Below, one piece after another: positions 35,585 through 48,022 of a stretch of 64,000 nucleotides of DNA (positions are counted from its first letter, which is position 1; each line of letters starts with the position of its first letter). Below the pieces are notes generated by a model. The model saw nothing but the letters and a program-made list of their open reading frames with translations, did not search any database and was not told the DNA's origin. Source of the DNA: Hygrophila difformis. Lineage: Eukaryota > Streptophyta > Magnoliopsida > Lamiales > Acanthaceae. The stretch is taken from positions 24,272,444 to 24,336,443 of the forward strand of contig JAOANR010000010.1 in assembly GCA_030278955.1 (NCBI GenBank). Direction: 5' to 3'. Made by a program: the position numbers and the translations under genes.

Positions 35585-36180
35585 TGAGCTTGACAGAGAA
35601 GATTACGACTTATTATACGTAACAATACTGAAGACCATTTTCCAATCTTTAAATCTGTGGGAGGTTGTACTACAAGGTTTCGAAGACCCTGTTGAAGGGT
35701 AACATATGCAGAGAACTCAGCAAAAAAAATTAGAGCAGTTGAGATGAGACGACGCCAGTGCTCTTGCCATAATTCAGCAAGGAGATACCGAAAGCATCTT
35801 TCCAAAAATCATTAGATCCGACGAGATTTGGAAAATTCTTGAAGACAAATTTCCAGGAGACGCCAAAGTCAGAACAATGTAGCTACAATCGATGTGGAAA
35901 GAGTTTGAAAACGTGAACATGAATGAAATTGCGACACAGAGAGAATTCATAAGGAGTTTCATTCATCTCATCAACCAAATAAGTCATGTGGAGAAGATAT
36001 TCCCGTTAAGAGGATGGTAAAAAAGATACTCATTTGCAGAATGTAGAGACATTTTGAGAAGCCCATTGAGACAGCGTTCCAATGAAAGCTTAATTAATCT
36101 TGGAATTGAATATCAACTAGAAAGTTCAATACAAGTTTCAACCAATCGAGAAAGCAGATTAGATATATCGAGTTGACAGG
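35585..36180 (+). pseudogene. Ty1/copia gag (UBN2-type) relic
   Basis: Plus-strand similarity to copia Gag in pieces: LDREDYDLLYVTILKTIFQS, SDEIWKILEDKFPGDAKVR and MWKEFENVNMNEIATQREF. In-frame stops (e.g. near 35699, 35745 and 35880) break it. No LTRs, PBS or pol found nearby. An old fragment 3' of IDI. Confidence 0.75.
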
Positions 36181-36480
36181 ACTAATTTTGAGTTATTCCT
36201 GTCACTCTGTGAGCTCGGATGAACTATTGATTTGCCTACCATTCGATTTGGTGTTTTGCTTTGATAGTTGACTATTATGTGAACTACTTTTTGATGCTGT
36301 ATCACGTTTAACATAAGCATGCCACGTCATAATTGTTATCATGGTCATGATTCGAAAATATTAAGGGGCCGTTTGTATCATCTTCCGAATCATTCCGTTC
36401 AAAGCCTAACAAGTAACAAATAACCCTTAAATTCAGAATTTGAAATTGTTATACATGGTGTGGTTTTATCTTTCATATAT
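36181..36480. other. Intergenic DNA
   Basis: AT-rich, no gene. 'ggggccgtttgtatcatcttccg' near 36364 resembles a MITE terminus, but no partner end was found. Confidence 0.4.
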
Positions 36481-37628
36481 TGTGTTAAATAAATATACGG
36501 TAAATTATAGTTTAATACCCCATTGCCAAAATACTGAGAGTGTGATACCCCTATACTATTATACTCCACTTTCGATACCTGCCCAATGTTATTGAGTTTC
36601 TTTCAAAAATAAAAAGTACGAAAAGACTTTATTGCCCCTAAAGAAAACAAAGAGTGGAATTAATGGGGAGGGCTGCAGGGAGAATTCACCTTCATGTCAC
36701 CTCAAGGTTGCCTCGGTTATGGAAACCGCCTGAGGCAGTTAATGCCCACTCTCCACCACCGGCGTTAATGAACGGAGGAGTTAAAAGAGGAACTGGTCGT
36801 GCGTTTGAATTCGCCCCCAAATTCGTGCGTTCTTCCCGTGGAGAATCGAAGAGGAGTACGAGTATTTGAAGAGCTCGAACACTTGTGGGCTGCGGGCAAT
36901 AGGTGTCTACCACTGTTGAAGAGGGCGAATCGAAGAGGAAGAGAGAGTGTTGAAGGTTCATCCATTTCGGTTCTTCAAAGGTAACAAATTTCCGACTTCA
37001 TTCCTCGATTTATGGTTGAAGGTGTGTGTTGTGGCCTGTGGTGCTCATTGCTTGGTTGTGTTTTGAGAATGGGTATTTGCTTCCAAAGTATATAGTTGCT
37101 GCGGCCGGGCTTTTCGTAGAGGGTTTAGGGTTTCTTTGTAGAAATCGATTTACGATTATATAGTGGTAAAGCATGAAATGTTTGAGGTTGTTGTTTGTTG
37201 TTTGCTGCAAACCCTGTATTTACATGAAACATTTTGTGCGGCACCATGATTCACGTCACAATACACTTGTGTTTGTTGTAATTGTTGAGACACCAAGGAG
37301 ATTCATTAGGTACACCACTGTTATGGGGTTGTTTGTGTGCAGTTTGGCGAATAGATAGGGCTAGGGTGGGTATTCGGATGGTTTTTTAGATACCACAGTG
37401 TTTGTAGAATACATCAATGTTATTGGATTTGGTTTTCTGCATCTTAGTGAATTAAAAAGAGATCAGTAGGGTTGATTTTTGTGTGTATGTGTCGATAGCA
37501 GTGATTCTTAGGAATATTAGAATGTTTTTGGCATGGTTTTGTCCACTCCGTTGAATAGAAAATCATAATAATGTTGCAAATGATGTTTGAATTAAGAGGT
37601 ATATGTGTTGGTGCCACCTTACATAACA

Positions 37629-37757
37629 TCAGTGTTTTGAACTTGTCCATTGTTCTAGGAGTGTAGTATCGTTCATTATCTTGTCCAGTACCATCAGTGT
37701 TTTCAATGACCTGTCCATTGTTCAGGAGTGTAGTATCGTTCACATCTTGTCCAGTAC
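37629..37757. repeat. Tandem duplication (about 64 bp x 2) upstream of the Ulp1-like gene
   Basis: Two units starting ATCAGTGTTTT (37629 and 37693), each containing CTGTCCATTGTT or TTGTCCATTGTT and GGAGTGTAGTATCGTTCA. They lie 50-180 bp before the start codon, thus in the presumed 5' leader or promoter. Confidence 0.85.
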
Positions 37758-37808
37758 TCCATGTTATATGTTCATCGAAATAGTGATGATTAGTGGATTT
37801 GGCAGGCA

Positions 37809-40800
37809 ATGGCACCGAAGATGAAAGGAGTCGTCAAGAAAGAGACGAAGAAGACAACGAAGAAGACAACGAAGAAGGGGGGAGAAGTTGGGGCGGAACT
37901 TACTGCCAGGTGCAGCCTTAACGTGCTGCACGACGCCATGGCGGAAATTAAGAGTAGAATAACCGAGCAACAGAAAAAAGCGATAAAGATGACGCCTTTC
38001 TACCATTTTTCAAAGGTGGAAGCACAGTACCAAAGCAAGACCAGGCTCCAATCGCTTTTGGAGAGATTCGACGCTGAGAGGTGCGCTTTTCACCTCGGGG
38101 AGGGATTTTACTTGCCCTTCAAGTCGTGGGAATTTTCAGTGGTGTTGGGACTCCAACACACAGGGCTGTACGTGAACCCCGACTGTGAGCAGAAGTCATC
38201 TTTCAAGCGCAAGTATTTTGGAAAGAAAAGCGGGCAGCTGAAGAGGGACCATGTCGTCGATTTGTTGCTGCAGTTGGCGGGGACGGAACATGACAAAGAT
38301 TTTGCAAGGGCGTTTGTTCTGTTGGTATTTAGTAGTCTTCTATTCCCGACATCCTCCCTGAGAATACCCGAATTTCTTGTCCACCACGTGGACAAACTGC
38401 ACAGGCTTGATGAATATAGTTGGGGGGAGGCAGCGTTTGAGTTTGTTGTGGAGTCGATGAGACGACGGAAAGAAGGGAAGATATACGTGGACGGATGCAC
38501 GGCTGGTGTTCTGGTAAGTTCATAGTAGTACTATAAGACGCAAGGCATGGTGTACCAAAGAGCAACATACATATGCTTGAAAAACACTGTACCGACCCAT
38601 CTATAATACCATTCTCATCTTTGGGTGAACTGTAACCACGTGAAATTGTGTTTGTGCAGGGATGGTTCTACGAAAGATTTCCACGAATGGCAAAAGCCGT
38701 AGCCGAGCCTGTCATCCCGCGTTTTCTTAGGTGGCAGGAGAGACATGCACGTTTGAATGAATGTCGGGCTGATCTCTTAAGATTGAGTGCAAGCGAATCG
38801 CGAAGATTTGAGCTAACCAGGCGAGAGAAGAAATTTGTGACCCAGGTGGTGCCCACCCCGGAGGGTTCGTCAGTGATCATGGAGGTTGATGGGCTCGCGG
38901 ACGAGATTCCCCGTAAGAAGAAAACAACAAAGCGACTACTGAAAAAGAAGGTTGTGGAGAAAAAAATCGAGGACGAAAGAGTGGAAATGACTGCGTCGAT
39001 AGAGGTACAGTGAACATTTTATTGAAATTGTAGGTGTTTTGTTAATGTGGTATCATAGCATCGCTGGTTAGTACTCCAATTGATGATCACTGTTGTACAT
39101 CTGGGCTTTTGTTTGCTCTGGTATATTATTCATCCACAATGTCGTTGAAAGTGAATTGGAGTGTTGTTCATGTGTTTACACTATCACAGGCTGAATCAAG
39201 TGGAGAGGACGTACATGAGATTGGAAGCGATGAAGCGGAAAGCGCGGAGATTGGCTCAGACAGCGGGAGCGAGGGAGGCGAGCAGGAAGCAGAACACGAG
39301 GCTGCGTCGGGAAGCGAGTACAAGGTTGATGAGTCTGGCGAATCCCAATCAGGCGACGACGAGGTCAGTTCGGGGCAAGCGAGGACGAGGGTTCGGAAGA
39401 CTCGTACGACAAGGCGGTCCGAGGTCGGACGGCTAAAGCCGAGGAAAAAGGTATTGTTGTGAATAATTCATTAATCCAAGTCCCTACCATAAAGTTGCTA
39501 ACCGTTAATCCCCTGGTTACAGTGGCTCTGCCGGAGAAACGGAAGGCGAGCACCCCCATCGCGTCGCCTGCAACTCGAAACGTTAAGCCGCGTGTGAACC
39601 GAAAGCTGGACATGAAGTTACCTGTGGGAAAAAATGAAAAGAACAAGGTAAGTATAACTATGGTATTATGTCTGAATAGAGTGGTGTGTTTATGCTTTTA
39701 CTACGGTGCATGGAATAATGGACAGGACAAAGCCGATGACGTGAAGAAGAGCAAAGAAATGGAGATCCGAGACAAGTACGCAGGTAAGAGGGGCTATGGA
39801 GGAAGGCTTTCTTTGTCGGAAGCAGATCGGGAGACGATTGAGCGGTTCATTGATGTTATAGATGAGAGGTATATTCAGTGTTGTTTGGTATTACACGTTT
39901 ACAGGTGTAGTGTAGTTCGCCTTTATCTATGGTGTTGTTTTGTAATCTATTGCCCTTTCCTGTACAGCATCAAGTTTGTCTGGAGCCAGGGAATATATGC
40001 CGTCGCACCATCGGGTGTGGTACTCCTTCTGTTCAACGAGGCTGTTTGCAATGACTTAGTGGGTTGTTGGGCCGCGTATTTGTGTGGTCAAAGTTATCGG
40101 GCTGCATATGATGTTCAGACAAAGGTGGCATTCCTAAGCCCGTACACGACGGTACGATTTGAGTTTAATAAATAACTTGTATCCTTTCTGGCATCATTGG
40201 ATTTTTTAACATATAGTTGTTTCGTTCGGCAAGCAGTCGAATATTCTACAGCTGATATGCGATGCCTCAAAGAAGGCCACCCTGACTGGACGGCAGTATG
40301 ACAAACTTTGGATAGATATGTTGCTACCGGGAAAGAGAGAATTCGATGTGATGGACAAGGGGTTTGAGGAGGGGTTGGATTATGTTTTGGTGCCCGTGAC
40401 CACCTCGTATCATTGGTTTCTCATTGTCTTGGACTTGAATGCGAAGGAGGTCGTGGTATACAATTCATTGTGGGCTCAGCGATATAACATGGCAATACTC
40501 AGAGTGGTAAGTATAGTGCATTTTCAAACTGTCAGTAGTGTTTTTGCTCTTTCACACAATCCTATAGTATAGTGCATTTTCACCTATCTGAGGTGTTTGT
40601 GTTTTGAAGCTATGGTGTTTTATTGTATGTATAGGCAAATTTCTTGCGGTGGTATTTCATCCAGAGGCATGAAGTGGATTTCGATCCTCACATTGTGAAT
40701 CGGAAGACATGTAGGCAGCAGTCGGAGACCTCGGTTGACTGTGGCGTACATGTTATGTGGTGGATGGAGGCTTTTGTGCGCGATACAAAAGCTTTTTGGG

Positions 40801-41633
40801 ATACGGAGGGCACTGCCGATATCAAAGCATATCGTTCTCGGGTAGCACTCCAATTGATTGTTGACGGGAACCGAGCTGCTGAGGAGCGGGCGAAAGATGC
40901 CGTTCAGGGCACGGAGAAAGAGACAGTGAAGGAGAAGGAGATTGAGGCGGCCCCAGTGACGGATCAGGCGGCCGAGAAGGGGACAGACAATGAGGGGGCA
41001 CTAGTGATGGATCACGCGGCCGAGCAGGCGACAGAGAAGGAGGCAGTAGCAGTGACGGATCAGGCGGCCGGCAAGGGGACGGAGAAGGAGGCAGCAACAG
41101 TGACGGATGAGGCGGGCCAAAAGGGGACAGGAAATGCTGCAGCTGCTGATGATACCACTGTTGATGGTACCGATACCAACCGTTTACTAGTGGCTGATAC
41201 TGCCCTTGGCAATCCGGACACCACCCCTCTTCAGGCGGCTGCCCCGAACACCTTGCACGATGATCCACCTCCAGTCAACACGGATGCACCCACAGATGCT
41301 CGTGTCATTGATCCGGCCCCGGTGCATACGGCTGTGCCCACACCGGACATCCCCGTTCACCCCGATACGCTCAAAGTGCATAATCCGATCCCTCTCCGCA
41401 TTGTCGACACATCGGGCGTACTTGGTTTGCCAGCGGACCAAAACAATCCCAGAGCTACCCTTGATCCCATTGCTCCAGTGACAATGGCTAGTGCTCCTCC
41501 CGCAAGTACTGATGTGCAAAGTGCTGTGCAGGGTGGTGCCCCCTCTGACAAGTCTGGTGTTTCTGATCCCACTGCCGATATTCCACGTCCAATGGACATT
41601 GATGCCGACAACGTGGCTGACCCCAGGTCTTGA
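37809..41633 (+). CDS. MULE-borne Ulp1-like cysteine protease (C48 type)
   Basis: Probable exons 37809-38513, 38660-39004, 39190-39450, about 39523-39647, 39726-39868, 39968-40151, 40237-40506, 40635-41633; roughly 1000 aa. The exon 3/4 junction as drawn is out of phase, so either another donor is used or the gene is damaged. N-terminus is Lys-rich (KKETKKTTKK). Residues about 60-235 resemble the conserved N-terminal domain of plant TE-linked Ulp1 proteins (GEGFYLPFKSWEFSVVLGL). The middle is acidic and disordered. The protease core has His in SYHWFLIVLDL, then VVYNSLW and Cys in DCGVHVMWWMEAF. The usual Asp is Asn. After the core comes a repetitive Ala/Thr/Glu tail (AVTDQAAGKGTEKEA). Ulp1 enzymes cleave SUMO; the role in MULEs is unknown. 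Confidence 0.85.
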
Positions 41634-42299
41634 ACTGTTATGGTGTTTCTATTTTTGGATTTGTTGTTGGTTTGCGATTATAACTGATATGGATGATGCA
41701 GGATTGTCGTGATTGGTTGTTTTTGTCGTATTAGTGGTTTGGTCGTTTATCGTATTTTGTTTTATCTAGTACTTCACAGATATGTACTAATTGGTATTTC
41801 ACCATTTTGTTTTAATCTTATGGGATGATGTTAACTGTTAAGGGATATTTGGTCATTCTATGACATGTTTACCGATGTTCGTTTATACGCAATCTGTTAA
41901 TGGCATAAATACCGAGGTCATGATGGAATGTATACCACTGTGCGATGCTTCAGCACTAAATTTATGTGGAAAATGTTGAGTGTTTGAATTGAATGAGATA
42001 AAGATTGGGCTGGGTTACTTATAGAGATTGGATGCTTTGGAGACCGGTCATGAGTGGTCAAAATTGGGAAGTGTGAGAATGACATAAAGTTACTTTTCAC
42101 TTTTCATAGATTCTTCTCTGTACATGGCAGATTGCCTGCAACAAAAGTCATGAATTGATGGTTGGTGGTCCCATCTGTACTAATTGAGGGGAAATCCATT
42201 GAAACAACACCGTCCTTCCATTTAGTACCAACCGTTTCAAAGATAGCACCATACATGACGAATAGGAATATCACTATGCAGCGGGCTACTGATTCGTGA
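41634..42299. other. MULE spacer 3' of the Ulp1-like gene
   Basis: AT-rich, presumably 3' UTR. No gene; the minus frame at 42104-42310 has no recognisable content. Confidence 0.5.
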
Positions 42300-44832
42300 A
42301 TGGCATCCAAGCACTTTAATTTACACTAACAAAGCATCCATACGATTGATTATGTTGAATGAGGCACGAACAAGCTTCATTAACACAATTCCCCAACCCA
42401 TGCCACAATTGTGCATCCAAACACTATGTGAGTAAGGTTCAAACATAATGGTGCTATCTCCAAGCAGAGGAGTACATCACAAGAACAATGTCCAGTGTAT
42501 TCCAAGTACTCAGGTGGTGTGTTGTTGTGCAACCATACATCCTATGTACTAAGTTGTTGATTTGAGCTCGTTTATGGCATCCAAGCACTTTAATTTACAC
42601 TAACAAAGCATCCATACGATTGATTATGTTGAATGAGGCACGAACAAGCTTCATTAACACAATTCCCCAACCCTATATGCCACAATTGTGCATCCAAACA
42701 CTATGTGAGTAAGGTTCAAACATAATGGTGCTATCTCCAAGCAGAGGAGTACATCACAAGAACAATGTCCAGTGTATTCCAAGTACTCAGGTGGTGTGTT
42801 GTTGTGCAACCATACATCCTATGTACTAAGTTATTGATTTGAGCTCGTTTATGGCATCCAAGCACTTTAATTTACACTAACAAAGCATCCATACGATTGA
42901 TTATGTTGAATGAGGCACGAACAAGCTTCATTAACACAATTCCCCAACCCTATGTGCCACAATTGTGCATCCAAACACTATGTGAGTAAGGTTCAAACAT
43001 AATGGTGCTATCTCCAAGCAGAGGAGTACATCACAAGAACAATGTCCAGTGTATTCCAAGTACTCAAGTGGTGTGTTGTTGTGCAACCATACATCCTATG
43101 TACTAAGTTGTTGATTTGAGCTCGTTTATGGCATCCAAGCACTTTAATTTACACTAACAAAGCATCCATACGATTGATTATGTTGAATGAGGCACGAACA
43201 AGCTTCATTAACACAATTCCCCAACCCTATGTGCCACAATTGTGCATCCAAACACTATGTGAGTAAGGTTCAAACATAATGGTGCTATCTCCAAGCAGAG
43301 GAGTACATCACAAGAACAATGTCCAGTGTATTCCAAGTACTCAGGTGGTGTGTTGTTGTGCAACCATACATCCTATGTACTAAGTTGTTGATTTGAGCTC
43401 GTTTATGGCATCCAAGCACTTTAATTTACACTAACAAAGCATCCATACGATTGATTATGTTGAATGAGGCACGAACAAGCTTCATTAACACAATTCCCCA
43501 ACCCTATGTGCCACAATTGTGCATCCAAACACTATGTGAGTAAGGTTCAAACATAATGGTGCTATCTCCAAGCAGAGGAGTACATCACAAGAACAATGTC
43601 CAGTGTATTCCAAGTACTCAGGTGGTGTGTTGTTGTGCAACCATACATCCTATGTACTAAGTTGTTGATTTGAGCTCGTTTATGGCATCCAAGCACTTTA
43701 ATTTACACTAACAAAGCATCCATACGATTGATTATGTTGAATGAGGCACGAACAAGCTTCATTAACACAATTCCCCAACCCTATGTGCCACAATTGTGCA
43801 TCCAAACACTATGTGGGTAAGGTTCAAACATAATGGTGCTATCTCCAAGCAGAGGAGTACATCACAAGAACAATGTCCAGTGTATTCCAAGTACTCAGGT
43901 GGTGTGTTGTTGTGCAACCATACATCCTATGTACTAAGTTGTTGATTTGAGCTCGTTTATGGCATCCAAGCACTTTAATTTACACTAACAAAGCATCCAT
44001 ACGATTGATTATGTTGAATGAGGCACGGACAAGCTTCATTAACACAATTCCCCAACCCTATGTGCCACAATTGTGCATCCAAACACTATGTGAGTAAGGT
44101 TCAAACATAATGGTGCTATCTCCAAGCAGAGGAGTACATCACAAGAACAATGTCCAGTGTATTCCAAGTACTCAGGTGGTGTGTTGTTGTGCAACCATAC
44201 ATCCTATGTACTAAGTTGTTGATTTGAGCTCGTTTATGGCATCCAAGCACTTTAATTTACACTAACAAAGCATCCATACGATTGATTATGTTGAATGAGG
44301 CACGAACAAGCTTCATTAACACAATTCCCCAACCCTATGTGCCACAATTGTGCATCCAAACACTATGTGAGTAAGGTTCAAACATAATGGTGCTATCTCC
44401 AAGCAGAGGAGTACATCACAAGAACAATGTCCAGTGTATTCCAAGTACTCAGGTGGTGTGTTGTTGTGCAACCATACATCCTATGTACTAAGTTGTTGAT
44501 TTGAGCTCGTTTATGGCATCCAAGCACGTTAATTTACACTCACAAAGCATCCATATGGTTGATTATGTTGAATGAGGCACGAAGAAGCTTCATCAACACA
44601 TTCCCCCTACCCTACGTGCCACAAATGTGCATCCACACATTATGTGAGTGAGGTTCAACATAATTGTGCTATCTCCAACCAGAGGAGTACATCACAAGAA
44701 CAATGTCCAGTGTATTCCATGTACTCAGGTGGTGTGTTGTAGGGTAACCGTACATCCTATGTACTAAGTTGTTGATTTGAGCTCGTTAATGGCATCCAAG
44801 CACGTTAATTTACACTCACAAAGCATCCATAA
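42300..44832. repeat. Tandem array of 277-bp units inside the MULE
   Basis: Units start with ATGGCATCCAAGCAC at 42300, 42574, 42851, 43128, 43405, 43682, 43959, 44236, 44513 and 44789. Spacing is 274, then 277 seven times, then 276; the last unit is partial. The inner units differ by only one or a few bases; the first and the last two are more diverged. No long ORF runs through the unit. The array lies between the 3' ends of two convergent genes. No direct repeat with unique spacers, so not CRISPR. Confidence 0.97.
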
Positions 44833-45141
44833 TAAATTCATGCAGCAACATCGAATAATAAGCAATCCATAATAAATCAGAACCTGCGAAAGTTACTTCT
44901 TTTGCATTTACATGGTATCACGTTTTGAAACCATCCTTGCGGAGGATCGTTTCATGAACTGAAACCATATACAAAAATACCACCTATCAAGTCAAACCTG
45001 TACCAGACATGTTCCAAAAAAAATATTACATGCCAATATGTGGTATACCACAGTGTCTGAGCAATCAGCACCATAGTGACACAGCTGTGTCGTGTGGTCA
45101 AAAATATCAAAAATGTGTCGGTATGCGTCCTTAGAACTTGG

Positions 45142-48022
45142 TCACTGATCAACAGTGTACCGGTGTGCTTCCTTGCAGGTCGTTCTGTTATGCCCACCCT
45201 TTCGGCACAACCCGCATCTTACCCTGCTCGTCTCGGTCTGGGATGGTATCCGTCGTGTCTTCCTCCGCCCAGGCTGCACGCGAACATCAGGAGGCAGCAC
45301 AAACTCCTCCTCGATACCACCACCCACGTTATCACTTTCCATCAACATAGGATAGATCACCCCGTCATACGTTATCCTGTAGTACTCAACAGTGTAAAAG
45401 GGATCGCAGTAATCATGAATATTGCCCTGCATTTGCTCGATGGCTGCGCACCCGTGCTTGCACGGGATCCTCAATAACTGCCAGTACCCGCAAGTACAGG
45501 TCATCCGATCCACATCCACAGCATGTATTTTACCATGGTCACGTACCTCAAACAACGAACCCGCCGCCACCTGCAGATCCAAATCACCGGACGCATAGTA
45601 AGAGCTGTTCAACTTTTTTGCTGGTTCCGGACAAAGTTTTCCAGTCATCCGAGCTCCTGCCTCTCGCTTCTCATTCATCATCTTCATGATCTTCGACCGT
45701 ATTTTGTCAAGCATTGCAAATGGCGGCAGGTGTCTGGCCTTCTTGATCCAGGAATTCCAACTCTCGACAAGATTCGTGTTCATTACGCCCCATTTGTTCC
45801 CCGGGAAAACTGAATTCGCCCATTGACGAGGATCCGCATTTTCAAGCCATGCAGCTGAAGCAGGCATTGCTTGAAGTATGGAATTCAGGTGCCGGATCAT
45901 CTCGTCGTAAGTTGCGGCGTATGCAGCAGCCTTGAAGACCCCTGTCCAGTAATTTTTGTCCTTGTACGGGTACTTCCTCAGTACCTGTCATCCGTAAAAA
46001 ATATAATGAACAGATGTCCTCCTGGTACCATTGTGCCTTCATTCTACACCGTACTACAGTGACAGTATACTATAAAATACATAACAAACTATTACCTCCT
46101 TTTTGAAATTCTCCACAAGGTGTCGAACACATACTGCATGATTGCTCCCAGTGAACACATTTGGAATAGCTTTCATCAAACCGGAGTGTCGGTCACTGAA
46201 AAACGTCCACCCGTGCCACGACGCCCGTTCATTGCCCCCTTCAATTACGTCCTTCAGCTTCATGCAGAACCATTGCCAGTTCTCATCTGTCTCCGCATCG
46301 ACAACTAATACACCACACCCACAATGACAAACACAACAAATATTTTCACATATAACAACATGGTTAGCACACTAAGCAATAACCCTTAATCCATACAACA
46401 CCAACGTTCATATGTATCAACAACAAACATTGTACCTGCAAATGCTATTGTAATAAACCCACCCTCCGCATCTTTCCCCACGGCGGCCAATACCTGCCCT
46501 TTCCACTTGGTTTTGATATGGGTTCCGTCGAGCTCGACAAGGGGCCGACACCCTCTCCTGAAACCATCTACGCAAGCTGCTATTGCTACGAAGACCCTCC
46601 TAAATTTTTTGGTACCTTCAACAATCTCTAAATCCGCAACACTCCCAGGGTTCGACGCTAGTAGTCTGTTGCAAAATACCCGTATTTTGTCAAATGAGTA
46701 GTAATCGTCCCCATGCAATTCCTTCATCGCCACCTCCCTCCCGCTCCATGCCGTACGATAGCTGATATCGACTTTGAACGCTGCGCGAATAGCGTCCACT
46801 GCATGGTTCGGAGTATAGTGCGGGTCCCGTCTCAAATTCTCCTTGATAAATGCCGCAACCCATGGTGCTGTCGCCTTGGGGTGTACCCTTGATCGTAGAT
46901 TGTTCACACCACAATCGTGCATCAATGTGCAAGTGCGAATCGCGAACGACTCATCAGATTTGTGGCGGGATGCATAAATCCGCCATCCACAATTCTCCAT
47001 GGAGCATTTCACCTGAACTTTTTTCTTATTGTTGTGCACATACTTGAATCCACGACGGACTGCAATACAATGATTTTTTAGGACCTTCCGAAACTGTTCG
47101 GCATCTTTGAATTTCTGTCCTTCGCCTCTGATTGCATTGGCCCAGATGACCCTTACATCTTCTTCATCCTCATCTTCATCGGTGTCGAATTCCTCGTCTG
47201 CTTCCGTATCCGTCCTGCAGCACAATTGATACAGAACGTGATCCTATTGATAAAAAACTAGTCATCCAATACCGTAATCCTATTCATACAATACTAATGA
47301 CTTGATTTGCATTACAACTTTGCGTAAGGAATATTTATACCACACTTTGGTAATATGATACTGAAGTTATTGCAATCAATACAGAAAATGTCACTTTGAC
47401 CCAACGATATTCTTTTAGTACCAGCTGAGTGATAATTCTTACGTCTAAATGCATGTTCCATCCAATGCATCAGTCCAAACACGTATACAATCGGTAAAAA
47501 TGCTTTCGCTCTATCCATAACAATACCGGTGTGCACAGAGGTAACATAAATACAGAGACACCAATCCACAAGTTACAGAGCAACATAAATAAACATAATA
47601 ATACCATTGTGCACACCGAAAAATCCAAAAACTATAACACATATCATTACGGGACAGTCATCTACTAGGATTTTAATTAAACATTACCGTGCCCTCTTGT
47701 TTGCAGGTTCCCGATTCATGACCTTCATCTTCCCAAAAGTCAGCCCTTTTGCCCGATTCAAAAGGCACATCCTTCTCACATCGTCGTCCTTTATTAGCTC
47801 CATCAAGTATCCACCGTCGGGTTCTTCGTATTGCAGGGTTTTCGTAGCGGCATTCACATCAATCCATTTATCATTCACCTTTCTAAAGACATCCGAAAGA
47901 AGGTCGGCATCATATATTCGCACGAGATTCACTTCCCCTTCGTAATGACAAAACAATAAGGTCTCTATTCCTTGAATTTCGGCTTCGTCTTGCCCATCGC
48001 CTTGCTCTTCAATGTCACTCAT
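45142..48022 (-). CDS. MULE transposase, mudrA type (721 aa)
   Basis: Four exons on the minus strand: 48022-47688, 47214-46436, 46304-46096, 45984-45142, all GT-AG and in phase, 2166 nt including TGA. Domains: acidic N-terminus and PB1-like region (about 15-90); MuDR zinc-binding DNA-binding domain about 150-215 (VKCSMENCGW, TLMHDC); DDE transposase with first Asp in LVELDGTHIK (about 341), second Asp in FFSDRHSGL (about 411) followed by the C-x2-H of CVRHLVENF, and candidate third acid Glu in NLVESWNSW (about 516); SWIM zinc finger CTCGYWQLLRIPCKHGC (about 600); C-terminal CCHC knuckle CGLCRKGGHNRTTC (about 698). It should cut and paste the MULE ends. No damage is visible, so it may be active. 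Confidence 0.95.

Noticed and set aside
35297..35587. 96-codon plus-strand ORF after IDI
   Set aside because: No recognisable domain; it overlaps the probable start of the copia relic and has no upstream signals.
36654..36984. ORFs on both strands near the left MULE end
   Set aside because: They mirror each other on opposite strands in GC-richer leader DNA and match nothing recognisable.
38108..38568. Minus-strand ORFs of 79-130 codons
   Set aside because: Shadows of the Ulp1-like exon 1 on the plus strand.
42300..44832. Possible CRISPR-like array
   Set aside because: Units are contiguous 277-bp tandem repeats without spacers, in a plant transposon.
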